In this document: piece after piece, positions 42,930-52,979 of the stretch
Numbering within the stretch: position 1 is the first letter of the stretch
How the letters are laid out: each line of letters opens with the position of its first letter
Source: Leeia aquatica
Lineage (GTDB): Bacteria > Pseudomonadota > Gammaproteobacteria > Burkholderiales > Leeiaceae
Assembly: GCF_012641365.1 (NCBI RefSeq)
Contig: NZ_JABAIM010000005.1
Span: 141,287-205,286, forward strand
Length of the DNA stretch: 64,000 bases
Reading direction: 5' to 3'
Position numbers and translations under genes: made by a program
Notes under the pieces: generated by a model
The model's input: only the letters and a program-made list of their open reading frames with translations
Told to the model about the DNA's origin: nothing
Databases searched by the model: none

Positions 42930-45485
42930 CTAGCGCGCTTCCGTCACCGTGTCAGAAGAGGCAGCACACACCGGCAGCAGGGTAAAGAAGGTAGCCCCCT
43001 TGCCGGGCACGGAATGGAAGCCAAGATCTCCCTTCATCAGACCCATCAGTGCCTTGGAGATGTTGAGGCCCAGTCCGGTGCCCCCCTTGCGGCGACTGTC
43101 CGAGGCATCGGCTTGGGAAAAACGGCCAAAAATGCGCGACTGGAAGTGCATCGGGATGCCCGGGCCGTGATCAATCACGCTTACACGTACCCAGTCGCCT
43201 TCCACCTGGACGCGGATCACGACTTCATCATCGGCCCGGGAAAATTTGGCGGCATTGGACAGCAGGTTGGCCAGCACCTGGCAGTAGCGGATACCATCCA
43301 CATTGACCCAGACATCCGGCACATCGCCACGCAGATGGTAGTTGACCCGATACTGGGCCGCATACCCGGCATTGGCGGTCAGGGATTGCTGCAGCAGGGG
43401 CAGCAGCGGCTGAGGCTGGCAGACACATTGCAGCTGCCCGTTTTCCAGCTTGTCCATATCCAGCAGGTCATTGATCAGCAACAGCAGGCGCTCGGTGTTG
43501 CGCGCCGCCATTTCGATCATTTGCTGCACCTGGGGCTGCAATTCGCCCATGGCACCGGCGGACAGCAAACCCAGCGATCCACGGATCGAGGTCAACGGTG
43601 TCCGCAGCTCGTGGCTGACCGTCGCGACAAACTCTGCCTTCAATTGCTCGGCTTGCTTGCGGGTGGTGATGTCAGACAGGATGCCGGTCAGGCGGGTTGG
43701 CTGCCCGGCCTCATCCTGCTGCACCAGCCCATGTGTCATCACCCACAGCAGCTCACCGTCAGACCGCTCAATCCGGTATTCCACCATGAAGCTGTTTTCA
43801 TGACTGGCCAGACATTCTGCCAGCGCACGGTCCAGCAGGGGGCGATCCTCCATCACGGCACCGTGTTTCCAGCCGTCCAGCCCTCCTGCTACCGCCCCCT
43901 CGCACACCCCGGCAATGTCACGCCATCGGGGGGAGAAATAGCTGGTTCCGGTCAGCAGGTCACAATCCCACAAGCCATCTGCCGCCGCCTCCAGCGCCAG
44001 CTGCAGCCGGGCCTCGCTATGCACCAGCGCCAACTGGCTGGCTTGCAGTGCAGACTGATCATGCACCACCACGATCACCTGTCGGGTCTCGGCATGCTCC
44101 AGCACGCTCACTGCCAGCGACACCGGGAAGCGCAGACCATGCTCGCCATGGGCTTCCGCATGCCGGCTGGATTGGGAAACCGCCCGGCGTACGGCTTCAT
44201 CGCCATGGGCAATCCGGCGGATGGTATCCCCTGCCAGGTCAGGCAGTAATCCGCCAACTGCCTTGCCCTTGGCGCCACCCGGCATCAATCCCAGCATCAG
44301 TTCGGCGGCACGGTTTGCCGTCAGGATGGCCCCATCCTCGCCGACGGTCAGAATGCCATCACCCGCGGCAGCCAGCACGGCCTCGATATAGCTGCTTTGC
44401 TTGCGGAAACTGGCGCTCATCCGGTCTGCCAGCAACAAAGCCCGCTGGCGACGCCCCAGCAGCGACGCGACCAGCGCCGCCAGGGTCACGCTCAGCATGA
44501 GGCCCGCACCCAGCACGACCCAGACCCCATGCAGGGGATAGCGAGCCTCAAAGGCGGGTTGACTGCAGATGCGCAGGGTCCAGTGGTGACCGGCAATATT
44601 CAGGGTGTGCTGCAGCACGCGAACCTTGTCCAAGGGGGGGGCACTACTTTGATACATCAGGCTGGACGGCCCGACATCATCACCATCATGCACTTCCAGA
44701 TAGACTTGGGCCGACTGGTTGCCCAGCACCCCTTGCATCAGGTCCCCCATCCGGAACGGGCTATAAACGTAGCCCTGCAAAGCAGCACGGCGCTCCACCA
44801 GATTGCGCAAAGGCAGACCTTGCCGGTACACCGGCACATAGATCAGAAAGCCCGCCTGGACATCCTTGCGGGTTTCCTGCACCAGGGTAACCTTGCCGGA
44901 CATGGCGGGCTCGCCCGTGTCACGCGCACGAGACATGGCCAGGCGGCGGGTGGTTTCACTGAACATGTCAAAACCGAACGCCCACTGATTGCGCAGGTCG
45001 AACGGCTCCAGCATGGTGATGGCGGTATATTCGTCTCGTAAACCGGGTGGGCGGACCCGGTAACCGGGAAACCCATCTTGCTGGATGCGCGTTTCATGCT
45101 CGGCCAAGCGGGCGGCAGGAATGTACTCGGCAAATCCCAGCCCCTGTATGCCGGGGAAGTGGCGGCGCAAATTTTGCGGGGAGGCAAACAGGTTCCATTC
45201 CTGCCGACTGACTTCGCCCCGCGAAGCAAACAGGCCACTGCCCGCCCGCAAAATGGCGATGTAGGCCTGCAGGCGATTTTCCAGCCGCAAGGTGCTGTCA
45301 TTGGTCAAGGCCTGAAAAGCCAGCTCAGCCTGCTCGGCACGCTCCTGGCTGGCACGCCAGGCCAGCTGTGCGGTGACGCCCAGTCCCAGAATCAGGGTAA
45401 GCCAGACCAGCCAGGATTGATGCCACCAGCGCGCAGGGCGCTCTTCGGCCATCGGTTCCGCAAATGATGAGGGGGATGGCGTCAT
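42930..45485 (-). CDS. hybrid-less sensor histidine kinase with CHASE and PAS domains
   Basis: This 851-residue membrane kinase has a transmembrane helix (about 25-45), a periplasmic CHASE domain (about 80-280, GIQGLGFAEYIP), a second helix (about 320-345), two PAS domains (about 370-480 and 490-610), HisKA with FVATVSHELRTPLTS (His about 635) and HATPase_c with NLLSNAAKFS, DHGPGIP and GTGLGL. No response regulator gene is adjacent, so it is an orphan. The ligand is unknown. ATG 45485 is used. Confidence 0.9.
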   Translation of the reverse strand: MTPSPSSFAEPMAEERPARWWHQSWLVWLTLILGLGVTAQLAWRASQERAEQAELAFQALTNDSTLRLENRLQAYIAILRAGSGLFASRGEVSRQEWNLFASPQNLRRHFPGIQGLGFAEYIPAARLAEHETRIQQDGFPGYRVRPPGLRDEYTAITMLEPFDLRNQWAFGFDMFSETTRRLAMSRARDTGEPAMSGKVTLVQETRKDVQAGFLIYVPVYRQGLPLRNLVERRAALQGYVYSPFRMGDLMQGVLGNQSAQVYLEVHDGDDVGPSSLMYQSSAPPLDKVRVLQHTLNIAGHHWTLRICSQPAFEARYPLHGVWVVLGAGLMLSVTLAALVASLLGRRQRALLLADRMSASFRKQSSYIEAVLAAAGDGILTVGEDGAILTANRAAELMLGLMPGGAKGKAVGGLLPDLAGDTIRRIAHGDEAVRRAVSQSSRHAEAHGEHGLRFPVSLAVSVLEHAETRQVIVVVHDQSALQASQLALVHSEARLQLALEAAADGLWDCDLLTGTSYFSPRWRDIAGVCEGAVAGGLDGWKHGAVMEDRPLLDRALAECLASHENSFMVEYRIERSDGELLWVMTHGLVQQDEAGQPTRLTGILSDITTRKQAEQLKAEFVATVSHELRTPLTSIRGSLGLLSAGAMGELQPQVQQMIEMAARNTERLLLLINDLLDMDKLENGQLQCVCQPQPLLPLLQQSLTANAGYAAQYRVNYHLRGDVPDVWVNVDGIRYCQVLANLLSNAAKFSRADDEVVIRVQVEGDWVRVSVIDHGPGIPMHFQSRIFGRFSQADASDSRRKGGTGLGLNISKALMGLMKGDLGFHSVPGKGATFFTLLPVCAASSDTVTEAR

Positions 45486-45547
45486 GCCACATTGTCCGTA
45501 CACGGGTGGTTTCAGTATAGGAAACCCGACTCAGGAAGCAATGTTCC

Positions 45548-45811
45548 TTACTCTGCTTGCCAGCCTGACACCAGGGCCAGCTTGGCAGGACGAGACAGAC
45601 GCTTGATCCGCGCCTCTTCCCGCAGTGCCTCACTTTGGGTAGCAAACGCACGGCTTGCCAGCAGTTGCTCGGGGGGAAAGGCGCGGGTAAACCGGGCTCC
45701 CTTGCCACTCACGTGCTGCTGGTAACGGGCATGAGGGTCTCGTGCAATGCCGGTATACAGGCGATCACCCCGGCATTGCAGCACATATACCCACCAGAGG
45801 TCGTCACTCAC
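45548..45811 (-). CDS. GIY-YIG nuclease superfamily protein, YhbQ-like (GTG start)
   Basis: This 87-residue single-domain protein has WWVYVLQCRGDRLYTGIARD, the GIY-YIG core, and the R and E positions further on (ARYQQHVSGKGARFTR, EALREEARIKRLSR). The UPF0213/YhbQ group may act on DNA, but its role is unclear. GTG 45811 forms a four-base GTGA overlap with the yceH stop, so it is coupled to yceH. Confidence 0.9.
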   Translation of the reverse strand: MSDDLWWVYVLQCRGDRLYTGIARDPHARYQQHVSGKGARFTRAFPPEQLLASRAFATQSEALREEARIKRLSRPAKLALVSGWQAE

Positions 45812-46410
45812 CGCCCGGCTTGCAGCGCGGCCACCGCCTGCTCCAGCACTTCCACCCGCTGCAGCAGCGAAGCCAGCAGGTCGGGCGATGGGGCGACCGC
45901 CGGGGCATCCTCAGCCACCTCGCCCAGCAGATGCACCCAGCGACTCTCCCGTGCCCCTGGCTGGCGCGGCAGCAGGCGTACCAGCGCGCCGGCTGCTCGC
46001 TCGGACAGTTCTTCAAGAAAGGCTTCCACCGCGGAGATATCGGCAAAGCGATGCATGCGCTCACAGTTGAGCCGTAGCTCCCCTGCCGTTTGCGGCCCGC
46101 GCAGCATCAGCACGGTGAGGATGGCTACCGACTGGCTGGGCAACTGCAATGCCTTGTCAAACTGCTGCGCAAAGCGGCTGGCGCGACCGCCACTCTGCTC
46201 CGCGATCCAGCCCAGATCACGCAGCTCATCCAGTGCAGCCAGAATCTCCGCCTCAGAAAGGGTCAGCACCGGTTCGCGGCTGGTTTTCTGGTTGCAAGCG
46301 GATTGCAGCGCATTGAGCGTCATCGGGTAGGTATCAGGAACCGTGCGTTGCTTCTCCGACAGGGAAGACAGCACACGCAAGGCAGCAGCAGACAACTGGG
46401 GCACACTCAT
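45808..46410 (-). CDS. YceH family protein (DUF480)
   Basis: This 200-residue protein with two winged-helix-like repeats matches DUF480/YceH: RVLSSLSEKQRTVPDTYPMT, LNALQSACNQKTSREPVL and LMLRGPQTAGELRLNCERMH. A short coiled coil ends the protein. The function is not defined. ATG 46410 fits the family; ATG 46419 is an alternative. Confidence 0.92.
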   Translation of the reverse strand: MSVPQLSAAALRVLSSLSEKQRTVPDTYPMTLNALQSACNQKTSREPVLTLSEAEILAALDELRDLGWIAEQSGGRASRFAQQFDKALQLPSQSVAILTVLMLRGPQTAGELRLNCERMHRFADISAVEAFLEELSERAAGALVRLLPRQPGARESRWVHLLGEVAEDAPAVAPSPDLLASLLQRVEVLEQAVAALQAGR

Positions 46411-46455
46411 GGCAAACATCCGCAAGGAAACATGCCTGCCATTATGCCATGCGGC

Positions 46456-46785
46456 CTAGTGCTCCTCCGCGCTCACTTCACAATCGGAATCACACCCCAC
46501 CCCAACGCCCAGCCAGCGACGCAAGCATCGCTGGCCAAGGCGGCTTCGCCACCAAGCTGCAAACGGCAAGTAACGCTCTGGTGCCAGCAGCATCCCGCAA
46601 CCATAATGCGTTCCACGCCATTGCAAGGCCGGACACGGCCCTTGGCGTTTCAGAAAACGCAAGCGTGCCAGTGGACAGAGCTCGGCGGCACAGCACACCC
46701 CGCAGCCATTGCACGGTTGCCCCATCTGCGGCTTGTGCGGAGCCTCGGGGTGTAGCTTGACCCATTGGATGAGGGTTGAGCGCAA
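46456..46785 (-). CDS. YkgJ-like cysteine cluster protein (TTG start)
   Basis: This 109-residue protein has CNGCGVCCAAELCPLAR near residues 25-41, followed by CPAL and YGCGMLL, the CxxCxxCC-type cluster of YkgJ proteins that may bind zinc or an Fe-S centre. The function is unknown. TTG 46785 has AGGAG about ten bases upstream; the alternative first ATG (46725) would remove the conserved HPEAPHKP segment. Confidence 0.7.
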   Translation of the reverse strand: MRSTLIQWVKLHPEAPHKPQMGQPCNGCGVCCAAELCPLARLRFLKRQGPCPALQWRGTHYGCGMLLAPERYLPFAAWWRSRLGQRCLRRWLGVGVGCDSDCEVSAEEH

Positions 46786-46912
46786 AATAAGCCGACTCCT
46801 GCATATTCTTAGAACGAATCAGCCTAGCCATAACATGCGCTGACGCAATAAAATTCTAAACCGTTCAGGTACAATATCAATTTTGCAGCGCATCACGCGA
46901 AGACTTCATACC

Positions 46913-47689
46913 ATGGCCAACTACGCCCAAGAGACCGTGACCAGTGTGCGCCACTGGAACGACACCCTGTTCAGCTTCAAGACCACCCGCGATGACGGAC
47001 TGCGCTTCGAGAACGGTCATTTTGTGATGATCGGACTGGAAGTGGATGGCAAGCCGCTGATGCGCGCCTACAGTATCGCCAGTGCCAATTATGAAGAAGA
47101 GCTGGAGTTTTTCAGCATCAAGGTGCAAAACGGTCCGCTGACCTCTCGCCTGCAGCATCTGAAGGAAGGCGACACCATCCTGGTGTCGCGCAAGCCAACC
47201 GGCACGCTGGTGGTGAGCGACCTGAAACCCGGCAAGAACCTGTTCCTGTTTGGTACCGGGACCGGTCTGGCCCCATTCCTGAGCATCATCAAAGACCCGG
47301 AAGCCTATGAGCGCTTCGACAAAGTGATCCTGTTCCACGGCGTGCGCTATGTCAACGAACTGGCCTATGCCGACTACATTCAGAACGAACTGCCGCACCA
47401 CGAGTACTTTGGTGACATGGTGCGCGACAAGCTGGTGTATTACCCCTCGGTGACCCGTGAGCCATTCCGCAACCAGGGCCGCCTGACCGATTTGCTGGAA
47501 TCCGGCAAGCTGTGCGCCGACCTGGGCCTGCCGCCGATCAATCCGGAAACCGACCGCGCCATGCTGTGTGGCAGCCCCAGCATGCTGAAAGACACGGCCG
47601 CCATTCTGGACCGTTTCGGCTTTCAGGTGTCCCCGCGTGTCGGGGTACCGGGCGACTATGTGATTGAACGCGCCTTCGTCGAGAAGTAA
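46913..47689 (+). CDS. fpr: ferredoxin-NADP+ reductase
   Basis: This 258-residue FAD enzyme moves electrons between NADPH and ferredoxin or flavodoxin. It has RAYSIAS for FAD binding (about 50), the NADP-binding FLFGTGTGLAPF (about 113), and MLCGSPSML. It matches the betaproteobacterial/Azotobacter subclass ending VERAFVEK-like. ATG 46913 (MANYAQE) is used; the ten codons upstream look like leader. A -10-like TACAAT lies at 46870-46875 without a clear -35, which fits an activator-dependent promoter. Confidence 0.95.
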   Translation: MANYAQETVTSVRHWNDTLFSFKTTRDDGLRFENGHFVMIGLEVDGKPLMRAYSIASANYEEELEFFSIKVQNGPLTSRLQHLKEGDTILVSRKPTGTLVVSDLKPGKNLFLFGTGTGLAPFLSIIKDPEAYERFDKVILFHGVRYVNELAYADYIQNELPHHEYFGDMVRDKLVYYPSVTREPFRNQGRLTDLLESGKLCADLGLPPINPETDRAMLCGSPSMLKDTAAILDRFGFQVSPRVGVPGDYVIERAFVEK

Positions 47690-47705
47690 GCAAGCCTCCC
47701 GACAG

Positions 47706-47737
47706 CAGGCCCTCAAAATGAGGGCCTGTTTTGTTTT
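47706..47737 (+). terminator. rho-independent terminator after fpr
   Basis: CAGGCCCTCA (47706-47715) pairs with TGAGGGCCTG (47719-47728) around AAA, followed by TTTTGTTTT. It overlaps the end of the convergent S4 gene. Confidence 0.85.
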
Positions 47738-47948
47738 ACACCACGGTAATGCGCACCCCGGCGCATTCCACCAGCTGCCCGGCCCGAATCTTGGCCGCCT
47801 TGCGCAGCTCGACTTCCCCATCCACGGTGACGATGCCGTCGCTGACCATCTGCTTGCCCTGGCCGCCACTCTGGGCCACGCCTACCAGTTTCAGCAGATC
47901 ACACAAGGCAATGTATTCGCCATTCAATTCAAACTGTTCGTTTTGCAT
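47736..47948 (-). CDS. RNA-binding S4 domain protein (YbcJ-like)
   Basis: This 70-residue single S4 domain has YIALCDLLKLVGVAQSGGQG, then VSDGIVTVDGEVELRKAAKI and a C-terminal beta-strand. It is like YbcJ, which binds RNA in a ribosome-related role. ATG 47948 begins the domain; the longer open frame before it overlaps the MFS gene and is not used. Confidence 0.9.
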   Translation of the reverse strand: MQNEQFELNGEYIALCDLLKLVGVAQSGGQGKQMVSDGIVTVDGEVELRKAAKIRAGQLVECAGVRITVV

Positions 47949-47988
47949 AAGTTTTCCAAGATAATCGGTTTGCAAGCTTCCGCGCGAT

Positions 47989-49218
47989 TCAAGCCCTGAC
48001 TTGCGCCTGCAGCAGACGGGACAGCCACAGTGCCAGCATGATAGCCAGCAATGAGACACCCATACTGAGCGCCCCCACCCAGGGGAAGCGCAGCAGGTGC
48101 CCCGCGTCATCCTTGAGCAGAATGGCACCTGCGATCGCTGCCCCCGCCCCGCTGGACAAGTCACGAAACACATTGATGAAACTCATGAAGCTGCCGCGCA
48201 GGTGAGGCTCTGCCACCCGCGAGGTCAAGCTCATCAGCGGGGTAAAGCGCCCGGACACCAGAATCATGAACGAGGTTGACACCAGCAATGCCAGCCACAA
48301 AGGCATGGGGCCATACAGGCAGGTGGTCAGCAACATGGCCGGCATGGCACACAGCGCCACCAGCGTGAACACCTTGCCGGCACCAAACCGGTCGGACCAG
48401 CGCCCGATCAGGGGGGCGGTGAACAAGGTGGGAATACCCCCGGCAATATACACCCAGGGCAGCTCGGATTCCTTCACGCCGACGTTGGCCACCAGTGAGG
48501 GGCTGAGGAAAGGAATGATAAGGAAGCCGGACACAATCACTGCCGACATCAAGGCAAACGCTACTTGATGATGCCGTGGCGTAAAGATGGCATGCAACTG
48601 TCCCACCAAGGACAGCGGGGCTCGCCCCATATGCCCGCGCAAGCTGGGCAACTGCTGCCAGGCCACCAACAGCATCAACACGGCGAAGCCAGCCACAGCC
48701 AAGAAAGGTACGCGCCAGCCCCAGTGCGCCGCGAGGTAGAGGCTGAAGGGCACGCCAATAATGGCTGCCAGACTGAAGGCGCCCATCACGATGCCCATGG
48801 CCGGGCCACGACGCTCCACCGGAATCACATCCACCAGGATGGCCATGGTGCCGGCACTCATGACCCCGGCAAACGCTCCGGCCAGAACCCGCCCGATCAT
48901 CAGCGACCAATAGTCTGAGGCCACCCCACAGACCACGGTAGCGAGGATAAAGCCGACATAGAGCACCAGATGGGCCTGACGCCGGTCAAACCGGTCCAGC
49001 AGGAAACCCGCCACCAACCCAGCCAGCGCTGAGCTCCAGGCGTAGCTGGACACCAGAAAGGAAAACGCCGCCGGGGTGATGTGCATGCTGCGCATCAGCT
49101 GCGGCCCCAGTGGCATCATGATCATGAAATCAACAATGTGGGTAAATTGCACCCCACACAACAGCAGCAACAGGATACGTTCGTTAACCTGCTGGCTCAA
49201 ACTGCGCGGTTCACTCAC
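47989..49218 (-). CDS. MFS transporter (predicted arabinose-efflux-like)
   Basis: This 409-residue, 12-helix transporter has an A-motif-like FLLDRFDRRQAHL between helices 2 and 3, RVLAGAFAGVMSAGTMA, and MGAFSLAAIIGVPFSLYLA, typical of the sugar-efflux/drug-proton MFS branch. The substrate is unknown. It overlaps the DUF1415 gene start by eight bases on the same strand, so the two are co-transcribed. Confidence 0.9.
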   Translation of the reverse strand: MSEPRSLSQQVNERILLLLLCGVQFTHIVDFMIMMPLGPQLMRSMHITPAAFSFLVSSYAWSSALAGLVAGFLLDRFDRRQAHLVLYVGFILATVVCGVASDYWSLMIGRVLAGAFAGVMSAGTMAILVDVIPVERRGPAMGIVMGAFSLAAIIGVPFSLYLAAHWGWRVPFLAVAGFAVLMLLVAWQQLPSLRGHMGRAPLSLVGQLHAIFTPRHHQVAFALMSAVIVSGFLIIPFLSPSLVANVGVKESELPWVYIAGGIPTLFTAPLIGRWSDRFGAGKVFTLVALCAMPAMLLTTCLYGPMPLWLALLVSTSFMILVSGRFTPLMSLTSRVAEPHLRGSFMSFINVFRDLSSGAGAAIAGAILLKDDAGHLLRFPWVGALSMGVSLLAIMLALWLSRLLQAQVRA

Positions 49219-49783
49219 CCGCTTCTCCTGGTTGGGACATCAGCGCCTGCCAGCCGGCATGGCCTAACTGTGTCAGGGTTTCAATATTGCGCCAATAAAT
49301 GGTGGATGGGTCCGGAAAGGCCAGCACAGCGCGTTCGATACTTTGCTCACGCAGCAAGTGCAGCGTGGGATAGGGCGAACGGTTGGTGTAATTGTCAATG
49401 TCGTCCGGCTCAGTGCCTTCGAACTGGAATTGCGGGTGGAAGCTCGCCACCTGCAGCACCCCATCCAGTCCATGCTCCACCACTGCTTCTTCGGCAATCT
49501 GCGTCACGTCATGGAACACCAGGAAGTCGTTCAACAAGCTCGGGTGGATCAGCAAGGTGGTATCCACCTGCTCCGGGTCCGCTTCGTTCAGTGCCAGCAG
49601 CTCCCGGTCCAGGTCTTCCAGAAATCCATCCAGATGAGGCGCCTCGCTCACCACAATGCGCACCTGCTGCTTGACGTACACCGCCTTGGCAAACGGGCAC
49701 AGGTTCAGGCCAATCACAGCCTGTTCCAGCCAATGGCGCGTCGCGGCGATGACCCTGTCAACGCTTGGGGTAGTTGCTTGCAT
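49211..49783 (-). CDS. DUF1415 family protein
   Basis: This 190-residue soluble protein shows the DUF1415 pattern WLEQAVIGLNLCPFAKAVYV, TTLLIHPSLLNDFLVFHD and SFHPQFQFEGTEPDDIDNYT, then SPYPTLHLLREQSIERA. The function is unknown. ATG 49783 (MQATTPSVDR) is chosen over ATG 49819. It overlaps the following MFS gene by eight bases. Confidence 0.9.
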   Translation of the reverse strand: MQATTPSVDRVIAATRHWLEQAVIGLNLCPFAKAVYVKQQVRIVVSEAPHLDGFLEDLDRELLALNEADPEQVDTTLLIHPSLLNDFLVFHDVTQIAEEAVVEHGLDGVLQVASFHPQFQFEGTEPDDIDNYTNRSPYPTLHLLREQSIERAVLAFPDPSTIYWRNIETLTQLGHAGWQALMSQPGEAGE

Positions 49784-49897
49784 GGGGAGACCTGAAACAG
49801 AAAACGGGGAAACCTGCATTGTAGCGTCTGACGGACCGGACAGGCGATGCAGCCTGTCCGGTCGGACCTGATCAGTGTGCAGGCAAGTGCTATCGCT

Positions 49898-52800
49898 TCA
49901 CCATTTGGCCTTACGGCGCATGAATTGCTGGAAATCGTCAATCAGGGTGTAGAACACCGGCACCACCAGCAAACTCAGGATGGTTGACGTCACCAGGCCA
50001 CCGATCACCGCAATCGCCATCGGTGCACGGAAGCTCGGGTCCACCCCGATCCCCAGCGCAATCGGCAGCATGCCTGCGCCCATGGCCAGAGATGTCATCA
50101 CGATCGGCCGCGCTCGCTTGTGGCAGGCATCCATCAGCGCCTCAAACCGCGCCATGCCCTGATCCCGCGCCGTTACCGCATACTCAACCAGCAGAATGGA
50201 GTTCTTGGAAGCAATCCCCATCAGCATGATCAGGCCAATCAGCGCCGGCATGCCCATCTCGCTGCCACCAATCAGCAGCCCCATGAACGCGCCCCCCAGC
50301 GACAAGGGCAAGGCGATCAGGATGGTGATGGGCTGCAGGAAATCATGGAACAGCAGCACCAGCACCATGTAGATGCACACGACCCCGGCCAGCATGGCCA
50401 AGCCAAAGCTGGCAAACAGCTTGCCTTGCTCTTCACTGTCGCCCACTTCCTTCTTCTTCACACCAGCAGGCAGGTTCTGCAAGGTTGGCAATTTATCCAC
50501 CGCCATCGCCACCTCGCCCAGCGAGCGACCATTGAGTTCGATATTGAACATTACCGAGCGCGACTGGCTTTGCCGCTCAATCTGTGTCGGGCCACTGGAC
50601 AGCCGCAGGGTGGCTACTTGCCCCAGCATCACCGGTCCTTTGCTACCCGGCACCATCAGCCGCGACAACAGCTCCAGATTGTGGCGCACATCCGGCCCCA
50701 TGCGCACCACAATGGGCACTTGCCGATCGGGCAGATTCAGCTTCGACTGCTGGGTGTCATAGTCGCCGACGGTCGCCACCCGCACCACTTCGGCAATGGC
50801 ACCCGGCGTCACCCCCAGGTCTGCCGCCCGTGCCGGATCGGGGCGAATCTCGATCTCGGGCCGCTCCAGGCTGGCATTGGCCGTCACTGCGCCCAATCCC
50901 GGGATGGTGTACAGCTCCTGCTTGACCTTCTCGACAGTGCGATACAGCATTTGCGGATCATCGGACACCAGCACCATCTGGTACTTCTCGCCATTGCCCC
51001 CCAGCCCCACCGTGACCCGCACGCCGGGCAGTACCGACAGTTTTTCACGCAGCAAGCCTTCCAGTCGGGTCTTGGTGATCGGCCGCTCATGGCGATCCGC
51101 CAGCGTAAGCATCAAGCTGGCCTGGGTCACACTGGCCGCACCGCCATCGGCAAACAGGTCCGTCCCGGCAGAGCCGCCACCAATGGCGGTATACACCCGC
51201 TTGATGTAAGGCTGCGTCATCAGCAGCTTGCGCGTACGCTCTGCCATGTCCCGGGTCTGCTCAAAGGTACTGCCAGGCGGCAATTCGATCTTGACCGCAG
51301 TTTGCGACATGTCATCGGCAGGCACGAAACCGGTTTTCAGCAAGCCCGACAGCGCCATCGAGCCGACGAAGAAGCCGATTGTCATCAGCACGGTGAGCAG
51401 GCGATGCCGCAAGCACCAGCTGGCGACCGCCATGTACCCGCGCGTGACCGCGCCCTCTTTCGGGTGGTAATCAATCTTCTTCAGCATGTAGGCGGCCATC
51501 ATCGGCGTCAGCAGACGGGCCACCAGCAGGGATGCCAGCACGGCCAGTGCCGCAGTCCAGCCGAATTGCTTGAAGAACCGCCCCACAATGCCGTCCATGA
51601 AGGCCGTCGGCAGGAACACCGCCACCAGCGCCAGCGTGGTGGCAATCACCGCCATACCGATCTCGTCGGCTGCCTCCATGGCTGCCTGATACGGGGTTTT
51701 GCCCATGTGCAGGTGGCGTACGATGTTCTCGATCTCCACGATGGCATCGTCCACCAGAATCCCCACCACCAGCGCGAGTGACAGCAGCGTCACCACATTG
51801 AGGGTGAAGCCAAAGTAGTGCATGCCGATGAAGGTCGGGATCACCGACAGCGGCAAGGCCACCGCCGAGACAAAGGTCGCGCGCCAGTCCCGCAGGAAGA
51901 ACCACACCACGATGATGGCCAGCAAGGCGCCTTCATACAGCAGGTGCATGGAGCCATCAAATTGCTCCTGCACCGGCGTCGCCATGTCAAAGACCTCGGC
52001 ATACTGCAGGCCAGGCACGGCTGACTTGAGTTGGGCCATGCGCGCACGCACCGCGGTCGCCACATCCATTTCCCCGGCACCGCGGGAACGGGTCAGCTCG
52101 AAGCCGACCACCGGCTTGCCATCGAGCATGGCGGCGCTGCGGCGATCCGCCACCGTATCTTTGACAGTCGCAATCTGGTTCAGACGGATGCGCCGGCCAT
52201 CCACCAGTGCCAGCTCCATATTCCCCACTTCTTCCGCCGTCTTGACCGTCCCGAGGGTACGCACCGCCTGCTCTGACCCACTAAGCTCGGTACGACCACC
52301 GGAGGCGTCTTTCTGCGTGATCAGCAACTGGCGCGACACATCCAGTGCCGTCACGCCAAGCGCCTGCATGCGAGCCGGGTCCAGCTCAACACTGACCTGC
52401 CGGTTCAAGCCGCCGACCCGCGTCACCCGGCCAATACCGGCGACCCCACGCAAGTCCTTGGAAATACGGTTATCAATCAGCCAGGACAGTTGTTCTTCGT
52501 CCATACCTGTGACGCTGATGGTGTACACCAGAATCGCCTGGTCGCTGAAATCGACCTTGCTGATCACCGGGTCTTTCAAGTCCCCCGGGAGGTCACTGCG
52601 CACCCCGCTGACCGCATTGCGGACATCGTCCACCGCCTCGGTGATCGGCTTTTCCAGGATAAATTCGACCGTGACCAGCACCAGCCCGTCCTGAATCTTG
52701 GAGTACACCTGCTTGACGCCCCGCAGCGATGCTACGGCATTTTCCAGCTTGCGTGCCACCTCGCTTTCCAGCTGAGCGGGCGCGGCGCCCGGCAGCGCTG

Positions 52801-52945
52801 CCGAGATAGTGACCATCGGCAACTCCACATCCGGAAAGCTCTGCACCTTCATGGCTTTGAAGGTCAGCATCCCGGCCAGTGTCAGCAGGATGAACAACAT
52901 CAGGGACGGGATCGGTTTCTTGATCGCCCATGCAGAAAAGTTCAT
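49898..52945 (-). CDS. RND efflux pump inner-membrane transporter
   Basis: This 1015-residue RND protein with 12 membrane helices and two large periplasmic loops is driven by protons. The helix-4 motif VVGILVDDAIVEIENI holds the proton-relay aspartates, and FAVAxFPT-like FLPTAFMDGIVG and AIVLGLPLSLGGAFMG segments are typical. The pattern is of the HAE1/MexF-type multidrug family. It is the last gene of the OMF-MFP-RND operon, 34 bases after the MFP stop. Confidence 0.93.
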   Translation of the reverse strand: MNFSAWAIKKPIPSLMLFILLTLAGMLTFKAMKVQSFPDVELPMVTISAALPGAAPAQLESEVARKLENAVASLRGVKQVYSKIQDGLVLVTVEFILEKPITEAVDDVRNAVSGVRSDLPGDLKDPVISKVDFSDQAILVYTISVTGMDEEQLSWLIDNRISKDLRGVAGIGRVTRVGGLNRQVSVELDPARMQALGVTALDVSRQLLITQKDASGGRTELSGSEQAVRTLGTVKTAEEVGNMELALVDGRRIRLNQIATVKDTVADRRSAAMLDGKPVVGFELTRSRGAGEMDVATAVRARMAQLKSAVPGLQYAEVFDMATPVQEQFDGSMHLLYEGALLAIIVVWFFLRDWRATFVSAVALPLSVIPTFIGMHYFGFTLNVVTLLSLALVVGILVDDAIVEIENIVRHLHMGKTPYQAAMEAADEIGMAVIATTLALVAVFLPTAFMDGIVGRFFKQFGWTAALAVLASLLVARLLTPMMAAYMLKKIDYHPKEGAVTRGYMAVASWCLRHRLLTVLMTIGFFVGSMALSGLLKTGFVPADDMSQTAVKIELPPGSTFEQTRDMAERTRKLLMTQPYIKRVYTAIGGGSAGTDLFADGGAASVTQASLMLTLADRHERPITKTRLEGLLREKLSVLPGVRVTVGLGGNGEKYQMVLVSDDPQMLYRTVEKVKQELYTIPGLGAVTANASLERPEIEIRPDPARAADLGVTPGAIAEVVRVATVGDYDTQQSKLNLPDRQVPIVVRMGPDVRHNLELLSRLMVPGSKGPVMLGQVATLRLSSGPTQIERQSQSRSVMFNIELNGRSLGEVAMAVDKLPTLQNLPAGVKKKEVGDSEEQGKLFASFGLAMLAGVVCIYMVLVLLFHDFLQPITILIALPLSLGGAFMGLLIGGSEMGMPALIGLIMLMGIASKNSILLVEYAVTARDQGMARFEALMDACHKRARPIVMTSLAMGAGMLPIALGIGVDPSFRAPMAIAVIGGLVTSTILSLLVVPVFYTLIDDFQQFMRRKAKW

Positions 52946-52979
52946 TGCAACCTCTTGTATTTAACGGTCTGGAAACGCC

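Noticed and set aside
50120..51781. 553-codon plus-strand frame antisense to the RND gene
   Set aside because: His/Gln/Arg-rich composition and full overlap with a clear RND transporter; not coding.
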